Shown: positions 40,271-50,529 of the stretch, piece after piece
Layout of the letters: every line of letters starts with the position of its first letter
How positions within the stretch are numbered: the first letter of the stretch is position 1
Assembly (NCBI GenBank): GCA_905221605.1
Contig: CAJNDS010002734.1
Coordinates: 562,279-626,278, forward strand
DNA from: Symbiodinium natans
Taxonomy: Eukaryota; Sar; Dinophyceae; Suessiales; Symbiodiniaceae
Direction of reading: 5' to 3'
Length of the DNA stretch: 64,000 nucleotides
Notes under the pieces: generated by a model
What the model saw: only the letters and a program-made list of their open reading frames with translations
What the model was told of the DNA's origin: nothing
The model's database searches: none
Program-made: the position numbers and the translations under genes

Positions 40271-42540
40271 TTATAAGGCGACCACTAGGACACTAGGACA
40301 GAGTATTGAAGGCCAGCATGAGCCAAGCTCGAGCTCCTGCAACTCTTGAGTCGGGCGAGCGATGACACGCGGCTTTTTGATGCGGCTCTTGGAAGGCCCC
40401 CCCGCCCCAAGGATTTTGAACACGTCTGTGGACTTGGACTTTTTGTTCGATGCTTTTCTGGCGCATTCACCTCTTGTCTTTCCGGATGCTGCTGGATGGA
40501 CATGAGCAGAACACATCACATATCATCATCCAACGAAGCTCGGCGGCGTCTCTCGATGGCCAGAAAGCTGTCTGACATGGTCGTGAGGTGCCAATCTGCA
40601 GCTGCAGTGCTGCAGCGGGCATGAAGCCTGCGCCAGCCCTTCGGTGCCGACGTCCACTGCCTCTCTGCTTGTCCACGTTCGGTCGCCAGATTCTGCCGCA
40701 GTATGCCCACCATGAGGGCCCCCAAGAATTCCAGGAAGCTCGCCCCAGAATGCCATCCGCCAGCTTGCTTTGCCGTGCCGCGCTGCGGGCTTGCTCGTGT
40801 CGGATCTAGACATGAAGAGTCATCTAAGAGAGCGGCAGCCTGTAGACCGCCAGCGAGTACTCAGTCCACGTCCTCTGCCTGTCATCCTCCTGGTCCTGGG
40901 CAGGAGCGCTTGCGCAAGAAACGGGCTTTTCGGGGGCGCTGTTGCCATCCCCCCCCCCCCCGGTCCCCGTTGTTCCTTCTCCTGCCTCGTATCGCGGCAG
41001 CGCCACCAGGTCATGACCGCCCAGTTCGCCCGTTTCTTCCAGGTAGTCAGACCTGAAAAGCCCACAGAAACCGAGGAGATTTCTGGGAGTCCACAAAAAA
41101 ACCGAGAGGGGATCCCAGAGAGGAGCTCCTCCCAAAAGAGGAGAGACGAGCAAGGAGGCTGTGCGGCCCCCGCGCGAGGCTCACGGCTTGGAGCTGGTGC
41201 CTCAAGGCCACGGCGCCCGCGCCCCGCACCTCAGCGCCACAGAAGTGCAGGAAACTGCACCAAGATGCACACAAGCAGGGCATACTTGGAGGTTCATGGG
41301 TACTTAAGAGAAGTAGGGTTAGAAGTAGGGTAACTATGGGTAATAACCTGATTCAGGGTACTGATATCCCCCCTTCTAAGTATGCATGAACCTCCAAGTA
41401 GCCTGGGCGCGGTTTCCACGAGGCAACAAGCAGGGCCCGCGCCAGGGCCGCACCGTCTTCCCGGATCCTCTTGGCAATGCCGCCCGCCAGCTTGCCAACG
41501 TTGGTCTCGCGCCTGCGGGTAACATGTGCTGTTGAGCGCCACACATCCCCCACTCACAGCTCCCCCCCCCCACAGGCCCTAGGCCAAGACCGAAGCGTGC
41601 AAGGAGCGCGCCACTCGCAGCTCACCTTTACAAGCCGGCGGCAGGCCTGCCAAGCTTGAACGATCTCCGTCGAGACGGGCTGAGACGCGGGCGCTGCACC
41701 CTCAGCAGCGCGCACTCGCAACTGCAGGCCACTTCGATCTCCCGCGTCCTGGCTCACAGCGAATTCTGGCAGCTGAAGCTTAGCAACCTAGCAGCTCCTA
41801 ACCGCAGATAAGACCGAAGACATGGTGACCTCCGGGCTTCTGTTGCTCCGGCGTACCGCCAAGACCAGCCGACCCGTATACCTTCCAGGTGGCGCTAGGT
41901 CTCAGATGGTCTCAGCTCCTGCGTAGTTTTTAAGAAAACATGTGGAGGATCGTGGACGGGGCTGTTGGGAAAAAGCACGCTTGTGCCTTCCACCCTGGTC
42001 GTTGATCAGGTCGGCTTCTGCGGCCAAGAGAGAACGAATGACCTGAGCAGCCCAAAGCTCAAAAAGGGCTCCCGACGCCTCTGGGGAAGCTTGGGGCGCA
42101 CACGATCTTGATGGCATTCGTTCCAAACACGTCCATCTCCACTGGCTGGCGGGCAAGGTCCTGCAGCCGTGTAGAAAGCAAGCCAATGCAAACAACATCA
42201 AACACAACCGACTCTGCAAAGTTTGGCGTACGGGTATGCCGTGCGGTCAGGTCTCACAGCGTTCGTCACAGCACTGATGGCTGTGATTTCCGAATTCGGC
42301 AGAGGGGGCGCAGCTTGGCTGCGGCCTTTGAGAGAAGAAGACACTGTCCGTCCGACGATCCTGTCGGCTGACAAGCGTCTTCGGGTTGCGCAGCACGTTG
42401 CCGGAAGGCACAACCTGCTGGAAATTTGCCGCATAGCGGCTTTGGAGATAGGCCCGCACGCTGCGAGCGCCACCATGATCACCATGAAGGTCCGGTGTGG
42501 TTCCAGCGACAGCTGGTACACAGCGTCTTGCAGAAACAAA
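40271..42540 (-). CDS. SpoVS-domain protein, multi-exon
   Basis: A bacterial-type SpoVS (Alba-like fold) domain is split over three exons: about 41520-41449 ('ETNVGKLAGGIAKRIREDGA'), 41229-41168 ('VRGAGAVALRHQLQAVSLAR'), and 41052 to about 40975 ('YLEETGELGGHDLVALPRYE'). Both introns start GC, end AG, and keep frame (the middle exon is 62 nt). An exon before it ends 'VQAWQACRRLVK' (about 41757-41627), but its join is unresolved. Further exon-like text upstream ('LQDLARQPVEMDVFGTNAIK' at about 42160, 'FELWAAQVIRSLLAAEADL' at about 42060) and downstream ('FLEFLGALMVGILRQNLATE', 40725; 'KKSKSTDVFKILGAGG', 40440) may belong to the same gene; the first resembles part of a second SpoVS unit. In bacteria SpoVS affects sporulation; the role in protists is unknown, and nucleic-acid binding is likely from the fold. 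Confidence 0.65.
41283..41400. mobile_element. M1 element inside a SpoVS-gene intron
   Basis: 118 bp. Left end 'TACTTGGAGGTTCATGGGTA', right end 'GCATGAACCTCCAAGTA': inverted over 24 bp with two mismatches. It makes up over half of the 219-nt intron 41448-41230. Confidence 0.9.
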
Positions 42541-42692
42541 TTAGAGTTGTCACTGGAGCCCTAGGAAGCACGAGGTGCGACAACCAAAGCCTATGAGGTT
42601 GTGGAGAATCAATGAGGGCGCACGTGGTCTCATGAATACGAGGCTCCAGTGAAAAAGGATGAGGAGAGGCAGAGTCCAGAGGCAAAACACTT

Positions 42693-42731
42693 CAGGGTTT
42701 AGGGTTTAGGGTTTAGGGTTTAGGGTTTAGG
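42693..42731 (+). repeat. Telomere-like array
   Basis: Five TTTAGGG units. Confidence 0.9.
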
Positions 42732-42991
42732 AATCTGGGAGTCTAGGCATCAGCTCCAACCCATGGAGCTAAGCAAGCATCGGTGGTTGGCCATTTCTGC
42801 CCAGCTCAGCCTAGTTCATGGTTGGCATGGCATGAAAAGCCTAAAATTTCTCTTCCTTATTGAGTTTCAGTACCCCTAAATAATAAAAATGCAAAATGTG
42901 GTACCCCACTATGACAAAGTAGCGATCAGGTCTTCCGTCAGCTTGAAGTGGTTCACTATGAGCTTCTGGAGGTCGACAATGTCCTGCTAAC

Positions 42992-43105
42992 TGGGGGTTT
43001 ACGAAAATCGGGGAGACCGAAACTAGACCTCCAAATAACAGGATCCCCCTTATAATCAGGACCCCAACAAGGTGCCCCCCCCCCCCCCCAACTCGTAAAC
43101 CCCCA
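42992..43105. mobile_element. M2 inverted-repeat element
   Basis: Left end 'TGGGGGTTTACGAAAAT', right end 'CTCGTAAACCCCCA', exact inverted partners over the first 12 bp or so. An internal C run of about 15 precedes the right end. Confidence 0.85.
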
Positions 43106-43254
43106 GATCGCAGACCAAGAACATCGACAAGCCATGCGGCGAGAACCGCTCAGCCGGTCCTTGACCGTGGCCGTGTTGCTGCCACGTAGTTGCAGAACTG
43201 CCTCCACAAAGTCTGCCGCTTAACTACTTAAGGCACATGCAAACAGAATAGAGG

Positions 43255-46200
43255 CTACGGTGTGCCGGCACATGCGAGTATGCAAAGCTTACTGGTAAGA
43301 TCGTGAGCTGCATCCATGAATGCCGCGAACTCGAGGTGATCCTTCTGCTCAAAGATAAAATCTGCCAAGTCGACCAGAGCAAAGACATCCACCCCAACTT
43401 CATTCAGGGTCCGAACACAGGTGGGATTCGTGAGCATCTTGTCAAATTCTCGTCGCGAGATGCTGCCATCGCCGTCCTGGCTCAAGCAAGAAGCACAGCA
43501 AAGCTACCCTAAACCCTAAACCCTAAACCCTAAACCCTAAACTCTAAACCTAGCTAAGACTTAGTTGCAGGCTCGGGCCCCCACAAGCTTTGGGAACAGC
43601 TGCAGAGAACCTCTAAAGCTCTGGAAAGCCTTTTGCACCCCCTTGCAGCCGGCCTCATCTGCCTCTGCATCCAGCAGCAGCTGCTTCAAGTGCGTCTTCA
43701 CAGATTTCAGGAGGATCTCCTCCTTTTCGACCGCCGACACAACGCTCACAACTTCGCAAAGGATTCCGACCAGCATATTCATGACGGTGAGCGAAGCCAG
43801 CAGCATGTATAAAAGCATCAATGGGTAGAGCAAGAAGTGGAAAGCACCGGCGTCTTCGATCAACGCGGACTGGTCCGGTAGTGCTCCAGCCATCAGGAGC
43901 GTATTCATGGCCTGCGGCAAGCTTCCGAAGCTCTTATGTGCCATCGATCCTGCGACAAGGACTCAGGGAGAACAGCAGCCAGCAAAAACATGATGCAAAA
44001 TATAATGTTTGCAAACTCCGGTCCTGCTGGCTGGTTCTTGCCATCAAAGAGTTGGTTGAAGAGGAGGGCGAAGACATACACCAGACCAACCAGAAGAACC
44101 ATCAGGAAGAAGACCGATCGCAAGGCGATGGCAATGGCCCTCACGATGATGAGCAACTCCGGGACGCTTCGGAGCAGCCGCGCCATCCTTGCCATGCGCG
44201 TGAGCCGAAGCAGGCGAATCACGCGAAAGCCTGGGCTTCCGCAAGCAGCCGGGAGATGGGTTTAGGGCAGTTTGGCTCCCTAGAAAGCCAGCTCTTTCAC
44301 AAGGCAAGACCCAAGAGACAAGCAGCTTGAAGAGCTTGATATGTCACCGGAGACGAGCTGGATAAGGGAGAGGAGCCAAGTCTCAAACCACATGAGAATG
44401 ACCAGCACCATATCGAAGGCAAACCAGCCATCACGGAAAGCATCCAATTTCCTGACAGGGGCTCCCCACCGAGCAGCGAACCCTCTGTCTGCACGCATTT
44501 TCCATGCACCTTAAACACCATAGGTTCACATTCACTACACGGATGGGGCGACTTTCACGCAAAGCACCCCATGATCTTCCGGAAAATGAACCCAGAAGAG
44601 CCGCAATACGCGCGAGCTAGCTTCTCCGCACCAGTGTGCCATCAGCCCGGCACCACTCCTAGAATGGGAGAGCGCGCCTCTTGAAAGCGCCGAACCGCAC
44701 CGCAAGTTCCAGGGTGAAGAAGAGGACAAACAAGTTTTCGATCGCGATCACCGCGACGTGCGCTTGCAGGATGATGGGCGCGTCGTTGATTTCGATCTCG
44801 ACACCTACACAGAGCACACAGAGAGAACACGAGAGACGTGCATTCCCACTCTGCGCCTCTCTCTTTGTGGCGGTTTCCGAAATTCGGGTACCTTATTGGG
44901 GCCCTTTTATAAGGGAATCCTACTATTTGGGGGTCTATTGTAGGGGCCCCCATTTTTCACCATTTTTCGCAAACCGCCCTTTGTTTGGTCTACAAGAAGC
45001 GGACCTGTCCAAATGGCATTGCTCGCCAGGATGATGAAGGTGGCGAGCTCGAAGAGACGACTTCTGGCGATCCGCTGGCCTCTTAAAAAAAGTCAGAAGT
45101 CAAACATCCTATCAGAAAATCTCTACATATAATATATATATATATATATAAGACATATATTATATAATATTATATATATACATAGATTATCGAAAGGTCG
45201 ATAAGTCGAAAGCTGCAGGATGAGCTCTGAGAGCGCCGCAGTAGCCGTCCTCGTGATAGTAGTCATTGACGTTGTAGGTCTCCTGCGCAGAAACCCGACG
45301 ACTCGTGCCTCAGAGCTCGTTCTACGACCACCCCCCAAAGTCCTGTTTTTGCGGAACAACTTCGGTCCTTGGACAAGTCTTGCTTGAGCTTCTTCTTGAG
45401 CGTGCTCGCGTCGAAGAAGACGCTCTTGCTCGTCTCCAGCCCCCGCCCGCGCGCGGGGATCGACTTCTTCGCCTCCGAGATGGCGTTCAGCACAGAGGCG
45501 CGGTGGGTGGCGAGGGTGTGCCGATCCTGTGCTCGCTTCGGCTCTTGCATCGGCGAGATCGCCGTGAAGGTCACGGCGCGCTTGCGGGGAGGGCACTCCA
45601 GGCCTGACAAGACTGCAATGATACTACCTATATTTCTACGTCATGACTTATATGCTTTTACTATTATATCATTTTACATTCCTATATCAATATCTTATTC
45701 CAGTGTGATAGCAGTATATTAGTATAGCGGCGGATGCACAAGGAGCCGGAAGCTGAGGTACGGGCACTCGGAGCTCAGCTCCCCAGGTATCTTGCCTCCA
45801 GAGGCAGCAAGCGGAGTGCCCGTTGGGTTTAGGGTGTAGGGTTTAGGGTTTAGCGTCTAGGGTTTCGAAGGGTTTGGGGTTTCGAAGGGTTTACGGTTTA
45901 GGGTTGAGGGTTGAGGATTGAGGGTTGAGGGTTTAGAAGGGTTGAGGGTTGAGGGTTGAGGGTTGAGGGTTTAGAAGGGTTTAGGGTTGAGGGTTGAGGG
46001 TTTACAAGGGTTTAGGGTTTAGGAGCTGGCTGCTCTTTGGCACACGCGGGCCTTCCCATGCCTGGCCCTCGGTCCAGACGGTCCAGTGGTCGCGTTGGGG
46101 AGCCTCACCAAGTTTCCTCAGGTGAGCGCCGTGGTTTTGCAATAGGAATACAAGTGCCTCGAAAATTTGAGAGAGGATGTGGCAGGATGTGAAAGGAGTG

Positions 46201-46463
46201 GATGCCTTTTGTCCGAGCCGCCCCTTGGCTTCGAGGAGAGTGCTCATCTGCTCCGGCACAGGGCGGATGCTGCCGACGCTTCCGCCCCGGTTCGAGACCT
46301 CCGAGGCCCCCAAAGGGGCCCCCGAAGGGGCCCCCGAAGGGGCCCCCGAAGGGGCCCCCAAAGTCCCCAGAGTTGCCCGGAGCTCTGCAAGGCCACCGGA
46401 CATCGACCGCTCCAGGCTCGCGATCTGCCTCTCCAAAACCCGGAAGGCCTCCGTCTGCGCCAT
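43255..46463 (-). CDS. Voltage-gated cation channel (single 6-TM domain) with EF-hand
   Basis: Exons follow the order of a voltage-gated channel: N-terminal coiled coil from the Met at 46463 ('EAFRVLERQIASLERSM'); cytosolic part (about 45500-45370, 'KSVFFDASTLKKKLKQD'); S1 45079-45005 ('FELATFIILASNAIWTG'); S2 from 44804 ('ENLFVLFFTLELAVRFGAFK'); S3 about 44510-44345 ('DGWFAFDMVLVILMWFETWL'); S4-S5 from 44230 ('RLLRLTRMARMARLLRSVPE', Arg every third residue); pore and S6 from about 43952 ('SFGSLPQAMNTLLMAGALPD', 'LTVMNMLVGILCEVV'); a C-terminal EF-hand (about 43480, 'DGDGSISRREFDKML'). The S1/S2 join (GT donor 45004, acceptor before 44804) keeps frame. It is a plasma- or internal-membrane channel, probably Ca2+- or Na+-conducting and Ca2+-regulated. 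That the 46.4 kb exon belongs here is inferred from order. Confidence 0.75.
43506..43550 (-). repeat. Telomere-like array before the EF-hand exon
   Basis: Six CCCTAAA units in the channel gene, between the S6 exon and the EF-hand exon. In gene direction they read TTTAGGG right up to the next exon. Confidence 0.95.
44869..44978. mobile_element. M2 element inside a channel-gene intron
   Basis: Left end 'GGCGGTTTCCGAAAT', right end 'TTTTTCGCAAACCGCC' are inverted partners. It lies wholly inside the 200-nt intron 45004-44805 and makes up over half of it. Confidence 0.9.
45125..45185. repeat. TA-rich microsatellite
   Basis: TA dinucleotide runs in a probable intron between the N-terminal and S1 exons of the channel gene. 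Confidence 0.85.
45824..46022 (+). repeat. Telomere-like array with TTGAGGG variant blocks
   Basis: TTTAGGG units with repeated TTGAGGG blocks and 'TTTAGAAGGG' spacers. The variants occur in homogenised runs. Confidence 0.85.
46310..46364. repeat. 12-bp tandem repeat in coding sequence
   Basis: Four to five copies of GGGGCCCCCGAA. In the minus-strand N-terminal channel exon this reads as a 'GAPS' tetrapeptide repeat; 12 bp keeps frame. Confidence 0.85.
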
Positions 46464-46499
46464 GGCGCAGCCCCCCACAAGTGACGAGCAGCTTCAAGG

Positions 46500-47380
46500 G
46501 GCCGAATTTTCTGCAGAGGCACGCGTGCGAAGCTTACACTTTTTAGGCGATGCTTGGTGGCGTGCAACCCGTGAGCTTGGCAAGATGGAGAGCCAAGTAT
46601 GGCCGATGCTCGGCCGTCGGTCCTGCTGAAGAAGTTTCCTCCTCACGTCCTGAGAAACTGGCGCGCAAACAAAAACAAACACACACACACACACACACAC
46701 CACGTGCAGCATATGCATAAGCGTGCGATCAAGGATGGACCTTGTGGCTAGCTGGAGGTGTACTGTGTCACGTCGCGTTTTTAGGTACGCGTAACCCCGC
46801 CCCAACCATCCGTGCACATGCGCCAGCAGCACTGCTTAGATTGACCATCTGGGTCCGAGGCGGATGCCACTCGAACTGCATCAGCCTCTGCAACATCCAT
46901 GCAGGGGGCATGCTGAAATTCGAGATGGAGTGAGTAGAGTAGATGATTTAGGCTTCGCGTTGTAGGTGTCCTAGGTACCTTCGACATCTCATAAAAACCT
47001 TTGTTCAGACAAGGATCGGCCTGTAGGCCCCAAGCAACCCTACACACCCTACAAACCCTATAAAACCCTATAAAACCCTATAAAACCCTAAAAACCCTGC
47101 AAGACCCTGTAAACCCTGTTCACGTCCCCAACGCCCTGCGCTCCTTCGGCCCGATCCGAAGATGCCGAAGCTGGGCAAAAGCAAAGCCCCGAGTCAGGCG
47201 TCGAACGAACATCGCTCCCCGTGCGCACGGGACGCTTGGCTTGGTTTAGGGTTTACTTGGGGAGAACTCGGGGTCTAGAAAGTCTGGCTTTACCTTACAT
47301 AGATTTCCAAAATGACCTCAAGAGACCAGTTTAGGGTTTCGGGTGTTGTACCCCTACAGGTTCCCCTTCATATGCCCATA
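46500..47380. other. Gap, intergenic
   Basis: Holds a (CA)n run at 46676-46701 and, at 47040-47110, a decayed telomere-like stretch of 'CCCTATAAAA' units. No exon is supported. This would be the 5' flank of the channel gene. Confidence 0.4.
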
Positions 47381-47389
47381 CTATGGCCC

Positions 47390-48070
47390 TTATACTAGCT
47401 TAAGGCAGCTCTTGCCTTCGAAGTCCCCAAGGTAGATGTTGAATAGACTGTTGCCCTTCGTGTTCATGCAGGAAAGCTGGCAGCTGAGCCTTGCAACTGC
47501 TTTGCTCCCGGCTTCGCAGCATCTGCGCGCTGAGGCTTCTGCGCACGCAGCTGCATATTTTTCGCATGCTGGCATATGGCGATTCTCGCAGAGCACCCGG
47601 CGCCAGAAAATGCCACACAAAGCCCAGATCCATGTGGGCACACGATACATGTTGGTACCTCTTTGGGAGGCCAAAAGTGATATTGACATCTCTTGACGCC
47701 TCTGCGCAGCTCGGCAAGGACCCAGGTTTCCTGAGCCCCCCCCCCGCAGCGCAGCCCGGCACTCTGCGCCGTCATGGTGACACTTTCGGTAGCAGCGTTC
47801 CACTCTGACCACTGCTCCGCACAGTGAGACATTGCACAGGGGGACCATTTGGTCCTCGCGGCCCCTGCAGCAGATGCCAATGCCATGCTATGCACCGTAT
47901 GACACCGCCATTCCCAGAGTGGCGGCATGCGCGGATGCTTCTGAGGCACCGGCTTGGCAGAACTATCATGCCATAGAAGGTGACTTTTTGGCATACTGCT
48001 CCTGGCAGCAACTGCTGTCATCGCTGGAACAAGGAAGGTCTGCAGAAGAGCAATTAAATTACAATACATT
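47390..48070 (-). CDS. Possible Cys-rich exons
   Basis: Overlapping minus frames contain many Cys ('CEKYAAACAEASARRCCEAG'). At 47850-47740 there is a 'KWSPC'/'VRVERCYRKCHHDGAEC' pair in two frames that faintly resembles a thrombospondin type-1 repeat with a frameshift. I cannot choose the frame, so this may be a broken copy. Confidence 0.25.
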
Positions 48071-48214
48071 ACATTACATTACATTGCATTACATTGCATT
48101 ATCATACATTGTGTTTTTCTACATTCCATTATGTGTAACTATATTGCTCGAAAAATGTTATAACATAGTATATTCTACTATACTATACCATATCACACAC
48201 CTTGCAGAAGACTC

Positions 48215-49225
48215 GCCAGGCCGGCATCCGCCAACTTTTGGCAGGCGTGCAGGGCCTCTGTCAAAGGTGCATCGTCCAGCTCCTGGCGCCATCATACTCT
48301 AATACATTATATAAGAATATATATATATATATTTATTTATTTATATTTATAACTATATTTATATTTATTCATTTATTTATTATACTATATTATATTCTAT
48401 TATGTTCTGTTATGTTATATTTGGTTCTATACTATATTCTACTAGTACAAGGGCCCTCTTGAACCGGCGCCATCTGCACATTCTTGACCCGCCTGGCACA
48501 GCTTCAGGGCCTTTGAGAAGACCACCTGGAGGGATAGGAAACGGGATACAAAAGCCACACACAAAAAAGAAGTCCCTTTCGAGGGGCTCTTTCACACATA
48601 TACTTTGTCGCAGATCTGCTCGCAAGAGTGCTCTCTCTCTCTCTCTCCCTCTTTCGCCTTGCGCAGCTCCGGCTGGTCCACCATCATTTTCAGGGCCACC
48701 TCATATTAGACATTATTATATTATATTATACTTTGTTAAACTGTATTATATTGTACTACATACTATCATGCTATATTTTGTCATATAATGCTTTATTTAC
48801 TGTTATATCACTATGTTTCTTTTCATGTCCACCATCATCTTCGGGGCCACCTGCGCTTCCAGCACCGACGCCTCGGCCTGGCGCTCCGGTCTCACTGGCC
48901 CATCAGGGTTTAGGGTTAAGGGGTTAGGGTTTAGGGTTGAGGGCTGAGGGTTGAGGGTTGAGGGTTTAGGGTTTAGCGGTGTGTGTGTGTGTGTGTGTGT
49001 GTGTCTCTTTAACCCGTGATGCTTCGACAGGTACTTCGAGACATTATTTGGGGGCGCTTCCGAAATTCGGGGGGGTACCTTCTTGGGGTCCTGATGTTTT
49101 TCAGGGGACCCTATGCTATTTGGGGATGTATCTTCCCCCCTAGTTCCAGCGCTTCGGGTCCGGTGCCTGGCCTGGCCCATCTGCGCCAGAACGTCCGCCA
49201 GCACGCTGTGCCCCTAGCAGGGCGA
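48215..49225 (-). CDS. Unidentified helical multi-exon gene
   Basis: Exon-like pieces in order: 'GHSVLADVLAQMGQARHRTR' (about 49219-49145), 'ERQAEASVLEAQVAPKMMVD' (about 48890-48825), 'VALKMMVDQPELRKA' (about 48705-48655), 'ALKLCQAGQECADGAGSRG' (about 48515-48455) and 'RQELDDAPLTEALHACQKLA' (about 48295-48215). Two pieces share 'KMMVD', suggesting repeated helical units or exon duplication. The style resembles the TPR gene upstream and could be a separate gene or its continuation. No family is assigned. Confidence 0.4.
48905..49003 (+). repeat. Telomere-like array and (GT)n run
   Basis: TTTAGGG/TTGAGGG units to about 48976, then a (GT)n run to 49003. Confidence 0.9.
49049..49160. mobile_element. 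M2 inverted-repeat element
   Basis: Left end 'GGGGGCGCTTCCGAAATTCG' and interior 'GGTACCTTCTTGGGGTCCTG', 'ATTTGGGGATGTAT'. The right end is near 'AGCGCTTCGG' and overlaps a probable exon at its edge. Confidence 0.6.
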
Positions 49226-49829
49226 CACTGGTCTTCTATGCAATTCCTAATATTACGATATTACTATATTTCTATATTTCTATATTTCCATATTTCTATA
49301 TTTCCATACTTCTATATTTCTGTATGAGTGTTAATAATATTGCTAGATATGACATTAACAATATATTATATCATATTATATTGTATTATATTATATTATG
49401 TTACTGTGCTACACTAGTGCTACATTGTGCGTCCACAGATGGTTCGGCTCGGCTGCGCGCAGGTGTTTTCAAGGTAAGACCAGCAAACCTTTCACATCTT
49501 GGCCGTGAGGTAACTGACCCCTGAGTTGCTAGGTTCATGGCCTTTTAGAGGGGGCCCGGAGGTCCAGCCATCAACGACCCACAAACAAGATTGTGCTGCA
49601 GAAGGAATGCAAAAGCTGCTAAAGAGATACTATTTGCCTTCTGGATCACTGAAATCTCAACACGCTCGCCGCCGGCTGTATGCAGGGTGGCTCACAAAGT
49701 GACGGCCCCCCGCCTGCCCCGAGTCCTTGCTCTCTATAGCCCGCCTGGCGCACGCCTTCGGCAACAGGGTAGCAAGCGCAGGGCCCAACGGAGTCGTATC
49801 ATCACAGAAGCTTGAGGAACCAACTGCTA

Positions 49830-49905
49830 TTTGGGCGTTTCCGAAATTAGGGGTACCCTTTTTTTGGGGGTCCCTTTTAAGGGGACTTTGTTCTAATTGA
49901 AGGTA
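49830..49905. mobile_element. Partial M2 element
   Basis: The left half only: 'TTGGGCGTTTCCGAAATTAG', then 'GGGTACCC' and 'GGGGGTCCCTTTTAAGGGG'. Confidence 0.5.
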
Positions 49906-50046
49906 GAAAAGCCTGGTTTGAAAACCCTAAACCCTAAACCCTCCTTTTCTACTACCCTAGCCATGGCAGCTTCTAAGCTGTGGCCTCGGCAAGCGACATC
50001 TGCCTTTCCTTGCGTTGCAGCTCCGAGGCGACCTCCCAGAGCTCGA

Positions 50047-50092
50047 GGTTCAGGGTTTTGGGTTTAGGGTTTAGGGTTTAGGGTTTAGGGTA
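50047..50092 (+). repeat. Telomere-like array
   Basis: Six TTTAGGG units. Confidence 0.9.
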
Positions 50093-50395
50093 CGAAACGT
50101 GGGAAAGTAATCCTCTCCATGCTTCAGCTGCTGGCATGTGCGGATGGCGCTTGAGAATACATCCGCATTTTGGCCCTGCGTCTGCTGTCTCTGCGTCGCC
50201 TCCAGGAGCAGCTCCTCGCAATTGGGCCCCAAGCCGAGGCACTGCCTGCCACCGGGGGCATGTTCTTAAAAAGGTTTAAATTATTTGGGACTTACTTCAA
50301 GGTTGATGGGTACTACTAAGTGGGGTTATAGGCCATAAAGTACTAGGTGCCTGCAACCGGGGGATTGGTTGAGGGCTGAGGCTGTTTAGGGCTTC

Positions 50396-50509
50396 CTTTG
50401 AAGGTTCATGGGTACTTACAAGCGGGGTCATGAGTGCACCTAAATAAGGGTATAACCATAGTTAACCTACTTGTAACCCTACTTAGAAGTACCCATGAAC
50501 CTCCAAGTA
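50396..50509. mobile_element. M1 inverted-repeat element
   Basis: Left 'TTTGAAGGTTCATGGGTACT', right 'AGTACCCATGAACCTCCAAG' pair as an imperfect inverted repeat. It lies just downstream of the last exon seen in the TPR gene, probably in an intron or the 3' region. Confidence 0.85.
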
Positions 50510-50529
50510 GGGTTTGGGGGCTTAGGGAT

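Noticed and set aside
47740-47850. Thrombospondin type-1 repeat
   Set aside because: Only a few Cys and a 'WS' match, and two frames are needed. Too weak to call; noted only as a possible broken copy.
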